Shown here piece by piece: positions 1 through 5,107 of a stretch of DNA of 5,107 bases. The notes under the pieces are model-generated. The model ran no database searches and was not told the DNA's origin. It saw only the letters and a program-made list of their open reading frames with translations. The position numbers and the translations under genes are program-made. The stretch is taken from NCBI GenBank assembly GCA_021778375.1, contig JAJYCM010000209.1, positions 1 to 5,107 of the forward strand, written 5' to 3'. The DNA comes from Bacteroidota bacterium. Lineage in GTDB: Bacteria > Bacteroidota > Ignavibacteria > Ignavibacteriales > Ignavibacteriaceae. How positions within the stretch are numbered: position 1 is the first letter of the stretch; every line of letters begins with the position of its first letter.

Positions 1-167
1 TATTTACCGGAGATATTTACCAGATCGATCATCCTTATCTTGATTCACAATCAAATGGGCTTACTTATTTAATCGACCACTTTATGGGACAGAAACTCTA
101 CGCTCATATTAATCTTGAAAAGGGAGAACGTTCTGAGCTTGCCGAGCTAGCGAGCAATCTTTTATAG
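1..167 (+). CDS. PhoH-family ATPase (PIN-PhoH / YlaK type), C-terminal fragment
   Basis: Only the last 54 codons are present, in the frame starting at base 3 and ending with TAG at 165-167. The peptide begins FTGDIYQIDHPYLD, continues with SNGLTYLIDHF, and ends GERSELAELASNLL. This matches the tail I know from the long PhoH proteins that carry an N-terminal PIN nuclease domain: the TGD-x-x-QID segment is helicase motif III-like, and the family ends in an LxKxERSELAELAAxLL-type helix. Those proteins are cytoplasmic and are described as coupling an ATP-dependent RNA helicase-like domain to a PIN ribonuclease. The Walker A and B motifs and any PIN domain would lie upstream and cannot be seen, so the PIN-fused form is inferred from the tail alone. 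The stop codon overlaps the ribosome-binding site of the next gene, which suggests co-transcription. Confidence 0.85.
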   Translation, partial: FTGDIYQIDHPYLDSQSNGLTYLIDHFMGQKLYAHINLEKGERSELAELASNLL

Positions 168-170
168 GAA
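166..170 (+). promoter_or_regulatory. Ribosome-binding site overlapping phoH stop
   Basis: AGGAA lies 4 nt upstream of the ATG at 175 and shares its first two bases with the TAG stop of the PhoH gene. It is the only convincing Shine-Dalgarno-like sequence ahead of a start in this window. It supports the start at 175 and suggests translational coupling to the upstream gene. The ATG at 170-172 is immediately followed by TAA and is not a usable start. Confidence 0.5.
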
Positions 171-174
171 TGTA

Positions 175-717
175 ATGACAATAACCGAAAATAATATAAC
201 CAATTATTCGTATTCTTTTTTTTATAGAGCTATTTACCGTTACGGAAATATCCCAGCTACTATAATACTTTTTGCTTTTTTAATTTCCGCAGCTTCTAAC
301 ATTAACTACTCGTTAATATATCTTTTCACTTTTGTAATCACTGCATTATTGATTTACTACATTAACAAACAATATTTAACGATGTACAAAATTCTTGCTT
401 ATAACATTTCTGCTGACAAAGAAAAAATTACATGTACAGATTTCCTTTTTTCGAAGAGGAAAATTGTAATTTATTATTCAGAAATCGAAATTTTAGAAGG
501 CGGAATTTTCGACGGAAGATATAACGGATTAGCAAAAGTGTGTGATAGGAGAAGTAAAATATGTATAGGATTTTTTAGCAAGATAAGTAATTCAGTTCAA
601 CTTGAAAAGATTCTTCTTAGCAATGTAAATGATCAAGTCTATAGCCGTGTATTGCAAAAACTAAAAGCGACTAAAAGAAATCCTCCCCTGTCTACCGAAA
701 GAGATAAAAAAGCCTAA
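175..717 (+). CDS. Two-helix membrane protein, possible bacterial PH-like C-terminal domain; function unknown
   Basis: I do not recognise this 180-residue protein as a named family. Residues 1-24 are polar and aromatic (NYSYSFFYRAIYRYG). Two hydrophobic segments follow, about residues 26-42 and 45-63, separated by a very short polar turn, so they form a tight helical hairpin. The rest (about 70-165) is soluble and alternates short beta-like stretches (AYNISADKEKITCTDF, KRKIVIYYSEIEILEGG) with a final helix-like segment (NVNDQVYSRVLQKLKA). That pattern of a membrane hairpin followed by a YxIxxDKEKIxxxxxxFxxxKxxIxYSEIxxIE strand series resembles bacterial PH-like (bPH) membrane proteins, but this is shape recognition, not a confirmed domain. 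The tail is basic and polar. The start is set by the AGGAA site 4 nt upstream. The gene follows phoH by 7 nt and precedes mnmA by 83 nt, so it is probably co-transcribed with phoH. Confidence 0.75.
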   Translation: MTITENNITNYSYSFFYRAIYRYGNIPATIILFAFLISAASNINYSLIYLFTFVITALLIYYINKQYLTMYKILAYNISADKEKITCTDFLFSKRKIVIYYSEIEILEGGIFDGRYNGLAKVCDRRSKICIGFFSKISNSVQLEKILLSNVNDQVYSRVLQKLKATKRNPPLSTERDKKA

Positions 718-764
718 GATTTCTGCGCCACAATTTTTCCCCAAAAACTTATCTATGCTTTCAT

Positions 765-772
765 TATTTTTG
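765..772 (+). promoter_or_regulatory. Possible Bacteroidota-type -7 element upstream of mnmA
   Basis: TATTTTTG matches the TAnnTTTG -7 consensus of Bacteroidota primary sigma factors and lies 28 bp before the mnmA ATG. No matching TTTG -33 element is seen at the expected distance; the T-run at 733-737 is too far away. A second candidate is TATAAC at 784-789, but it is only 11 bp from the ATG and has no -35 box. In DNA this AT-rich either match could be chance, so mnmA might instead be read from the upstream operon. Confidence 0.2.
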
Positions 773-800
773 TTTATGAAAAATATAACAAACAGCTAAC

Positions 801-1850
801 ATGAAGATTGCGGTACTACTTTCGGGGGGTGTTGACAGCTCTGTTGCAATGCGATTATTAAAAAATCAGGGTCATGATCTTACAGCATTCTATTTGAAGA
901 TATGGCTTCAAGATGAATTTTCTTTTCTAGGTGAATGCCCGTGGGAAGAAGATCTTAAATATGCCAGAGAAGCGTGTCGACAAGCTGGAATACCTTTAGA
1001 AGTTATTCCGCTTCAGACTGAATATTGGGAGACTGTTGTAACTTACACAATTTCCGAAATAAAAGAAGGCCGGACTCCTAATCCCGATATTTTCTGTAAC
1101 AGCTTAATTAAATTCGGACAGTTTTACGATAAAATCGATTCTTCATTTGAAAAAGTAGCAAGCGGACATTACGCGAGAGTTGAATTGAAAAACGGGAAAT
1201 ACCAATTAAGTATGTCTCCCGATCCAATTAAGGATCAGACTTACTTTTTAGCCTACTTAACGCAGAGACAATTATCGCGGGCCATGTTTCCGATCGGCTC
1301 ATATAATAAAAGCGAGGTCAGAGATTTAGCTCATCAATATCAATTGCCGACGATGGATCGAAGAGACAGTCAGGGAATCTGTTTTCTCGGACAAATTAAA
1401 TTCAATGAATTTGTGAAACATCATCTTGGCGAGATAAAGGGCGAAATAATTGATTCGGGCTCAGGTAAAAAATTAGGTGATCATAAAGGGTATTATTTTT
1501 ACACAATAGGACAACGTTCCGGACTTGGTTTATCCGGCGGTCCCTGGTATGTAGTAAAGAAAGATGTTAAAGAGAATCTTGTTTTTGTTTCAAGAGAAGA
1601 TCAAGCACTTAGAGAAAAGGATTTTTTTACTGCAGGTAAGTTTAATTGGATTTCAGAAGAAAGACCATCGACAAATGATCTAAAAGTTAAAATCCGTCAT
1701 GGGGCAAAAATGTTTTCTTGTAGTCTCAACTTTGCCGGCGAAGACACTGCGGAAGTTAAGTTAGATAAACCCGACCAGGGAATAGCGTCAGGTCAATTTG
1801 CCGTTTTCTATCAGAACGATTTGTGCCTCGGCAGTGGAATAATTTTGTAA
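801..1850 (+). CDS. mnmA: tRNA-specific 2-thiouridylase MnmA
   Basis: This cytoplasmic enzyme of 349 residues makes the 2-thio group of uridine 34 in the wobble position of tRNA-Lys, -Glu and -Gln, using ATP and a persulfide relay. The N-terminal PP-loop motif SGGVDSS is at residues 8-14. The conserved GRTPNPDIFCN segment (90-100) supplies Asp96 and the first catalytic cysteine, Cys99. KDQTYFL is at 144-150. DSQGICFLG (189-197) carries the second cysteine, Cys194. These correspond to E. coli D99, C102 and C199, so the enzyme looks active. The C-terminal beta-barrel part has YTIGQRSGLG (234-243) and PWYVVKKD (248-255), and ends in LGSGIIL. Length is within the family range. The ATG at 801 places the PP-loop at the usual distance from the N-terminus, although no Shine-Dalgarno sequence precedes it. 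The IWLQDEF...CPWEEDLKYA segment (34-56) resembles plant-type MnmA more than the E. coli form. Confidence 0.97.
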   Translation: MKIAVLLSGGVDSSVAMRLLKNQGHDLTAFYLKIWLQDEFSFLGECPWEEDLKYAREACRQAGIPLEVIPLQTEYWETVVTYTISEIKEGRTPNPDIFCNSLIKFGQFYDKIDSSFEKVASGHYARVELKNGKYQLSMSPDPIKDQTYFLAYLTQRQLSRAMFPIGSYNKSEVRDLAHQYQLPTMDRRDSQGICFLGQIKFNEFVKHHLGEIKGEIIDSGSGKKLGDHKGYYFYTIGQRSGLGLSGGPWYVVKKDVKENLVFVSREDQALREKDFFTAGKFNWISEERPSTNDLKVKIRHGAKMFSCSLNFAGEDTAEVKLDKPDQGIASGQFAVFYQNDLCLGSGIIL

Positions 1851-1881
1851 ACTCTATGTAATCTAATTTTTTCAACAAACT

Positions 1882-1905
1882 TACGGTTTCGAAAAGTACA
1901 CCGTA
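1882..1905. repeat. Inverted repeat TACGGT/ACCGTA with central palindrome
   Basis: TACGGT (1882-1887) pairs perfectly with ACCGTA (1900-1905) across a 12-nt loop. An 8-bp palindrome, TTTCGAAA (1887-1894), overlaps the left arm and the loop. No T tract follows, so this is not a standard Rho-independent terminator. It lies 32 bp after the mnmA stop and could be a 3'-end stabilising hairpin, or chance. Confidence 0.3.
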
Positions 1906-1908
1906 TCG

Positions 1909-1932
1909 CTCAAGTTCAAGATTAAGCTCAAG
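1909..1932. repeat. Four tandem imperfect hexamers (consensus NTCAAG)
   Basis: CTCAAG, TTCAAG, ATTAAG and CTCAAG run without gaps. Read forward from 1909 they would encode alternating hydrophobic-lysine residues (LKFKIKLK), but that frame (1867-1950) lacks a start codon. This is a short low-complexity tract of unknown role. Confidence 0.35.
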
Positions 1933-2040
1933 AAAAAAGCAGAGATATAGACGGCAAGACTATAGATCCCTCACATTTTCCTGTAAAATTATCAACTAAT
2001 TCAACCATAAGAAAACAATATTTCCCATTCATCAATAATC

Positions 2041-2065
2041 AGTTTAAACTTTTTCAGAATATAAT
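2041..2065 (+). promoter_or_regulatory. Candidate promoter with perfect -10 and palindromic operator
   Basis: TATAAT at 2060-2065 is a perfect -10 hexamer. No good TTGACA lies 16-18 bp upstream. Instead, the perfect 10-bp palindrome AGTTTAAACT occupies 2041-2050, roughly where a regulator would bind over the -35 position. A start near 2072 would give a leader of about 100 nt before the ATG at 2175. A near match to the Bacteroidota -7 element (TA, three bases, TTTG) sits at 2065-2073. Activity is inferred from position and sequence only. Confidence 0.3.
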
Positions 2066-2087
2066 AAGCTTTGCATAGGTAAGTCAG

Positions 2088-2133
2088 CAAATATTATTTA
2101 TAAAAGGCTTTAAACGGTAACCAAATATTATTT
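2088..2133. repeat. 12-nt direct repeat CAAATATTATTT, 34-bp period
   Basis: Identical copies of CAAATATTATTT lie at 2088-2099 and 2122-2133. They sit between the candidate -10 box and the start codon of the DUF5916 gene. Each contains the palindrome AAATATT-like core AATATT. They could be paired protein-binding sites, or AT-rich coincidence. Confidence 0.4.
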
Positions 2134-2174
2134 TTTCAGTCAAAAGTAAGAATACGAATGAAAGAAAAAGTTTA

Positions 2175-4358
2175 ATGAAGAAAAAATTATTGTTTTTAAT
2201 AATTATTTTATTTGTAGGCGCTTTTGCCAAAAATGACAATCACGGCAAAAAATTAATTCTAAGAAAGACAAATGAAGAAATAAAAATTGACGGAGTGATT
2301 GATCCAGCGTGGAGCAATGCCGATTCGGCTACAAACTTTTTTCAGCTATCGCCATATTATGATAAAACGCCAACTTGGCCTACTGTCGCAAAAGTTCTTA
2401 CAACTGAAAGCGCTATTTATTGTTTAATTATTTGCCATGAAGATAAAAATTTCATTCAGCCTTTTACCGGAACTTTAGATAATATAACCGGAGAATATGT
2501 TTCTTTTATGCTGGATACTTTCGACGATAATAAAACTGCTTATAAATTTATTGTTTCCGTTTCAGGTGTAAGAAGCGATGCAAGGTTATTAGACGATGCC
2601 CGGAACAGAGATTATAGTTGGGACGGTATTTGGTTTGCTGCAACTAAAATTTACAACTGGGGTTGGGTGGCAGAAATGAAAATTCCTTACAAATCTATTC
2701 AATACAATAAAAATTTAAAAGTATGGGGTTTAGATTTTGACCGCTATATTCCATCAAAGGCTGAAGATCTATACTGGAACAAATACGAAAAAAATGAAGG
2801 ACAAAGAATTTCAAAATTCGGCGAATTGATTTTCGATAATTTTAAGCCAAGCGTGAAGGGATTAAATTTAGAAATTTATCCTGTAGGGCTCGCAAAGGCA
2901 ACATATGAAGGAAATAACAAATATAAAATTAATCCGAATGCAGGATTAGATATAATGTACAACCCATCACCGGAATTAAAATTTCAGTTGACTGCTAATC
3001 CCGATTTTGCACAGATTGAAGCAGATCCATACCAATTCAATATTTCAAGATACGAAACACATTTCGACGAACGCCGTCCTTTTTTTACTGAAGGAAACGA
3101 AATATTTATGGCAGCCGGGAAAGAGATGAATACAGGTTTCTATAGCCCGCTTGAATTATTTTATTCGAGAAGAATCGGGGAGAAATTGCCAGATGGCAGC
3201 GAAGTCCCATTAATACTTGGAACAAAAGCTTTTGGAAGAATCGGAGATTGGGAATACGGTGGATTTTTAGCACTCACTGACAAAAAAGATTATATGGATG
3301 ATACAACTCAAAGAACTGAACCTCGTGCAATGTTCGGTTCTGCAAGGATTAAAAAACAGTTTGATGAAAATTCTTCTATCGGAGCTTTATTCGTTGCCAA
3401 GCAAACTTTGGATACAACTTATGGAGTTATCGATGTTGATGGCGCATTCAGGCAATCGGATTGGCAACTTTCTTATCAAATTGGCAGGTCTTTTAAAAAT
3501 TCCGAGGGTGATTATGCAGCTTCTGCTGGTTTTACTATGCTTGGAAGTAAATGGTGGGTTCTAGCAAGATCAAAATATATCGGCAATAATTTTGATATCC
3601 AACAGATTGGTTATGTACCATGGATTGGAACATCAGAGCTAACTTCACTTACCGGTCCTGTTTGGTACTTTGATGAAGGAAGCATTAGCCAGATACTTTT
3701 GTTGGGCGGATTTTCTTTCAACTATAAAAATATTGAAGGATATATGGACCATTCAGGAGTCCTTGACTTTAATATGCAATTCCGGAGCAATTGGGGTTAT
3801 GAAATTACGCTGCTTGTGGGCAAATCTAAGGATCAAGGAATAAAATACGGTTCATACGAGATTGACTACAACGGGTGGTTTAGTACAAGCGCAAAGTGGA
3901 ATGGCAATTTATACGGAGGTTATGCAAAAACTTATAACTTTAATAGAAATTATATTGCCTTCTATTCATGGGCCGGGGCATACTTTCAATGGAATGCAGC
4001 AGATGTATTACAACTTGGAACTTCTTACAATATGTATATTGAAGGGAACCCATCCGGCGGAGTTGAAGATATTACTTATAACGCACGTCCGTTTTTGTCA
4101 ATTACTCCCATTAATAATATTAACGTCAGGATATATGTTGATAATCTTTTTGACTCGTCTACGAACCATATGGAGCAAATAATTTCAGGATTGCTATTTT
4201 CTTATAACTTCCGGCCTAAAAGCTGGATTTATTTTGCTTACAATGAACTTGATAATAGAAGCGATCAATTTGATGCTGCCGGAAATCTTTTACCTCAAAG
4301 AATGCATATCGCCGAAAGGAACGGTGTTTTCAAAATAAAGTATCTCTATTATTTTTAA
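2175..4358 (+). CDS. CBM9-like / DUF5916 outer-membrane beta-barrel protein
   Basis: This 727-residue protein is predicted to be exported and to sit in the outer membrane. Residues 1-18 form a signal peptide: MKKK, a hydrophobic core, then AFA before the likely cleavage. Residues about 30-220 look like the CBM9-type beta-sandwich domain found at the front of this family: IKIDGVIDPAWSNAD near 37-50, FMLDTFDDNKTAYKF near 111-125, and GWVAEMKIPYKSI near 163-175. Residues about 225-727 match DUF5916, with its diagnostic segment NPDFAQIEADPYQFNISRYETHFDERRPFFTEG at 275-307. The rest has alternating aromatic strands typical of a barrel, and the protein ends in YLYYF; a terminal Phe is the usual outer-membrane assembly signal. 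The molecular function of the family is not established, and carbohydrate binding is only suggested by the CBM9 label. No Shine-Dalgarno is visible; the upstream stretch is purine-rich (GAAAGAAAAAG). The start is chosen because it gives a clean signal peptide. Gaps on both sides suggest it is transcribed alone. Confidence 0.9.
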   Translation: MKKKLLFLIIILFVGAFAKNDNHGKKLILRKTNEEIKIDGVIDPAWSNADSATNFFQLSPYYDKTPTWPTVAKVLTTESAIYCLIICHEDKNFIQPFTGTLDNITGEYVSFMLDTFDDNKTAYKFIVSVSGVRSDARLLDDARNRDYSWDGIWFAATKIYNWGWVAEMKIPYKSIQYNKNLKVWGLDFDRYIPSKAEDLYWNKYEKNEGQRISKFGELIFDNFKPSVKGLNLEIYPVGLAKATYEGNNKYKINPNAGLDIMYNPSPELKFQLTANPDFAQIEADPYQFNISRYETHFDERRPFFTEGNEIFMAAGKEMNTGFYSPLELFYSRRIGEKLPDGSEVPLILGTKAFGRIGDWEYGGFLALTDKKDYMDDTTQRTEPRAMFGSARIKKQFDENSSIGALFVAKQTLDTTYGVIDVDGAFRQSDWQLSYQIGRSFKNSEGDYAASAGFTMLGSKWWVLARSKYIGNNFDIQQIGYVPWIGTSELTSLTGPVWYFDEGSISQILLLGGFSFNYKNIEGYMDHSGVLDFNMQFRSNWGYEITLLVGKSKDQGIKYGSYEIDYNGWFSTSAKWNGNLYGGYAKTYNFNRNYIAFYSWAGAYFQWNAADVLQLGTSYNMYIEGNPSGGVEDITYNARPFLSITPINNINVRIYVDNLFDSSTNHMEQIISGLLFSYNFRPKSWIYFAYNELDNRSDQFDAAGNLLPQRMHIAERNGVFKIKYLYYF

Positions 4359-4371
4359 TAGTAAAATTGCC

Positions 4372-4396
4372 TAATAGATAGAGCATATATCTACTA
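4372..4396. repeat. Hairpin 1 downstream of DUF5916 gene
   Basis: TAGATA (4375-4380) pairs with TATCTA (4388-4393) across a 7-nt loop. One mismatch and two further pairs (4372-4373 with 4395-4396) extend the stem. It starts 14 bp after the stop codon. It may help protect the 3' end or assist the following terminator. The stem is AU-rich and weak. Confidence 0.35.
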
Positions 4397-4399
4397 AAT

Positions 4400-4436
4400 G
4401 ATTGTTTACCTGAAATAAACACTCATTTTTTATTTT
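4400..4436 (+). terminator. Probable weak Rho-independent terminator
   Basis: TGTTTA (4403-4408) pairs with TAAACA (4416-4421) across a 7-nt loop. After one mismatch, two outer pairs (GA with TC) close the stem at 4400 and 4424. Six Ts (4426-4431) and then four more (4433-4436) follow directly. The stem is AT-rich, so strength is uncertain, but hairpin plus T tract after a long single gene fits transcription termination. Confidence 0.5.
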
Positions 4437-4452
4437 CATATAATTTTCATAT
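4432..4452 (+). promoter_or_regulatory. Candidate operator: 10-nt direct repeat with 11-bp period
   Basis: ATTTTCATAT occurs perfectly at 4432-4441 and 4443-4452, an 11-bp period, about one helical turn. OmpR/PhoB-family regulators bind head-to-tail to direct repeats of this spacing, and the gene 33 bp downstream encodes such a regulator. Autoregulation is therefore plausible. A perfect TATAAT (4439-4444) runs from the first copy into the second, and a second -10-like box (TATATT) starts 8 bp after the repeat. Confidence 0.5.
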
Positions 4453-4460
4453 TAACTCTT

Positions 4461-4468
4461 TATATTTG
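4461..4468 (+). promoter_or_regulatory. Candidate -10/-7 element of the response-regulator promoter
   Basis: TATATTTG at 4461-4468 matches the Bacteroidota TAnnTTTG element, and its first six bases match the sigma-70 -10 box at five positions. It would start transcription near 4473, with a leader of about 13 nt. An alternative is TAAACA (4416-4421), 17 bp, TATAAT (4439-4444), whose upstream box lies inside the terminator stem. The two choices predict opposite roles for the direct repeat: activation for this box, repression for the alternative. Confidence 0.3.
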
Positions 4469-4485
4469 TAAAAAAGAGATAGTGT

Positions 4486-5107
4486 ATGCGTGTACTTTTA
4501 ATTGAAGATGATAGAAAGATTTCTGCCGCACTTACCAAAGGTTTAAGAGCTGAATCTTATGCGGTTGACACCGCTGCAGATGGTGTCTCGGGTGAAGAAC
4601 TTGCAACAATAAACGATTACGATCTAATAATTCTCGATATTATGCTTCCGAAGCAGGATGGATGGAAAACTTGTTCAAACTTACGTAGGAATAATATTCT
4701 GACTCCAGTTATAATGCTAACTGCTCTTGATGATGTTTCTGATAAAATTAAAGGATTGGATGAAGGTGCTGATGATTATCTTGCAAAACCCTTTCACTTT
4801 GGAGAGTTACTAGCAAGAATGCGCGCTCTTACAAGGCGTAAAAGTGAAGTACGTTCTTCAGTGCTTGAATATTATGGAGTCAAACTGGATTTAAACACTC
4901 ACACTGCCTACCGTGAAGATAAGGAGATTCAGCTTTCGACAAAAGAATTTGCTCTGTTGGAATTGTTTATGATGAACCCAAATAAAATATTATCACGTGA
5001 GTTGATTTCAGAAAGACTATGGGATATGAACTTTGATCCACGCAGTAATGTTATAGAGGCATTTGTTAAGTTCCTTAGGCAAAAGATCGATAGAGAATTT
5101 AATAAAC
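4486..5107 (+). CDS. OmpR-family response regulator, C-terminus cut by window edge
   Basis: The 207 visible residues hold a full receiver domain and most of a winged-helix DNA-binding domain. The receiver (about 1-117) has the acidic pocket in LLIEDD (4-9), phospho-acceptor Asp51 in LDIMLP, the switch Thr79 in MLTALDD, and Lys101 in AKPF. The effector domain begins near residue 127 (YYGVKLDLNTHTAY) and includes LSTKEFALLELFMMNP (150-165), SRELISERLWDMNFDP (170-185) and SNVIEAFVKFLRQKID (187-202), which matches the recognition-helix region of the CusR/CopR-like branch. About 20 residues are probably missing. It would be phosphorylated by a sensor histidine kinase, usually encoded next, and act as a DNA-binding transcription factor. 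The ATG at 4486 gives the standard MRVLLIEDD start; a weak AAGAGA lies 6 nt upstream. The signal sensed cannot be told from this fragment. Confidence 0.95.
   Translation, partial: MRVLLIEDDRKISAALTKGLRAESYAVDTAADGVSGEELATINDYDLIILDIMLPKQDGWKTCSNLRRNNILTPVIMLTALDDVSDKIKGLDEGADDYLAKPFHFGELLARMRALTRRKSEVRSSVLEYYGVKLDLNTHTAYREDKEIQLSTKEFALLELFMMNPNKILSRELISERLWDMNFDPRSNVIEAFVKFLRQKIDREFNK

Larger units (their letters stand above)
1851..2174 (+). other. 324-bp intergenic region, no gene seen, repeat-rich
   Basis: I find no credible coding frame here on either strand. The region holds a TACGGT/ACCGTA inverted repeat (1882-1905) around a TTTCGAAA palindrome, four imperfect tandem hexamers (1909-1932), a 10-bp palindrome (2041-2050), a TATAAT box (2060-2065), a 12-nt direct repeat (2088-2099 and 2122-2133), and a 12-nt inverted repeat (2044-2055 with 2164-2175). 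No canonical terminator follows mnmA: the T-run at 1867-1872 has no GC-rich stem before it. The distal half probably contains the promoter and leader of the DUF5916 gene. Confidence 0.6.

Noticed and set aside
759..781. TTTCAT/ATGAAA inverted repeat in the gap before mnmA as a terminator
   Set aside because: The stem is only 6 AT-rich pairs with an 11-nt loop and no T tract follows, so it does not look like a terminator.
1928..2032. 34-codon minus-strand reading frame in the intergenic region (begins MNGKYCFLMVELVDN)
   Set aside because: It is short, has no ribosome-binding site or promoter that I can see, and matches no known small protein. It is a possible small gene but unsupported.
1851..2174. 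Search for a riboswitch, tRNA or CRISPR repeat in the long gap
   Set aside because: No cloverleaf, known riboswitch core or regularly spaced repeat array is visible; the repeats present occur only twice or as short tandems.
2158..2175. Five-codon leader ORF (MKEKV) whose stop overlaps the DUF5916 start codon
   Set aside because: The TAATG overlap is suggestive of coupling, but so short a frame in A-rich DNA is likely by chance and it has no Shine-Dalgarno sequence.
3298..3564. 88-codon + strand reading frame inside the DUF5916 gene
   Set aside because: It overlaps a well-supported coding region in another frame, has no ribosome-binding site and shows no recognisable domain.
3862..4182. 106-codon + strand reading frame inside the DUF5916 gene
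   Set aside because: It is a shadow frame of the barrel domain; the composition looks like out-of-frame translation and nothing in it is recognisable.

Overview
The window is AT-rich bacterial chromosome with all recognisable genes on the + strand and no sign of mobile elements, CRISPR or RNA genes. The likely source is a member of the Bacteroidota/Chlorobi/Ignavibacteria assemblage, perhaps Ignavibacteria-like. That rests on four things: a CBM9-plus-DUF5916 outer-membrane protein, which is common in this assemblage; the long PIN-PhoH type of PhoH tail; a plant-like branch of MnmA; and mostly absent Shine-Dalgarno sequences. This assignment is inference, not a database result.

Layout: (1) 1-167, the last 54 codons of a PhoH-family ATPase. 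(2) 175-717, a small unrecognised two-helix membrane protein whose ribosome-binding site overlaps the phoH stop codon, so the two are probably one transcript. (3) 801-1850, complete mnmA (tRNA 2-thiouridylase) after an 83-bp gap. (4) 1851-2174, a 324-bp non-coding stretch with several short repeats, a 10-bp palindrome beside a perfect TATAAT, and a 12-nt inverted repeat ending on the next start codon. (5) 2175-4358, a secreted 727-residue CBM9/DUF5916 protein predicted to form an outer-membrane beta-barrel. (6) 4359-4485, an intergenic region with two hairpins of the same geometry, the second followed by a T tract (probable terminator), then a perfect 10-nt direct repeat with 11-bp period. (7) 4486-5107, an OmpR-family response regulator running off the right edge.

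The left part (phoH, membrane protein, mnmA) looks like RNA-related housekeeping. The right part looks like the start of a two-component operon, with the histidine kinase probably just outside the window. The DUF5916 gene lies between two long gaps and seems to be its own transcription unit. No clear new system is visible. The most useful leads are the 11-bp-period repeat ahead of the response regulator, the repeat-rich leader of the DUF5916 gene, and the uncharacterised membrane protein downstream of phoH.
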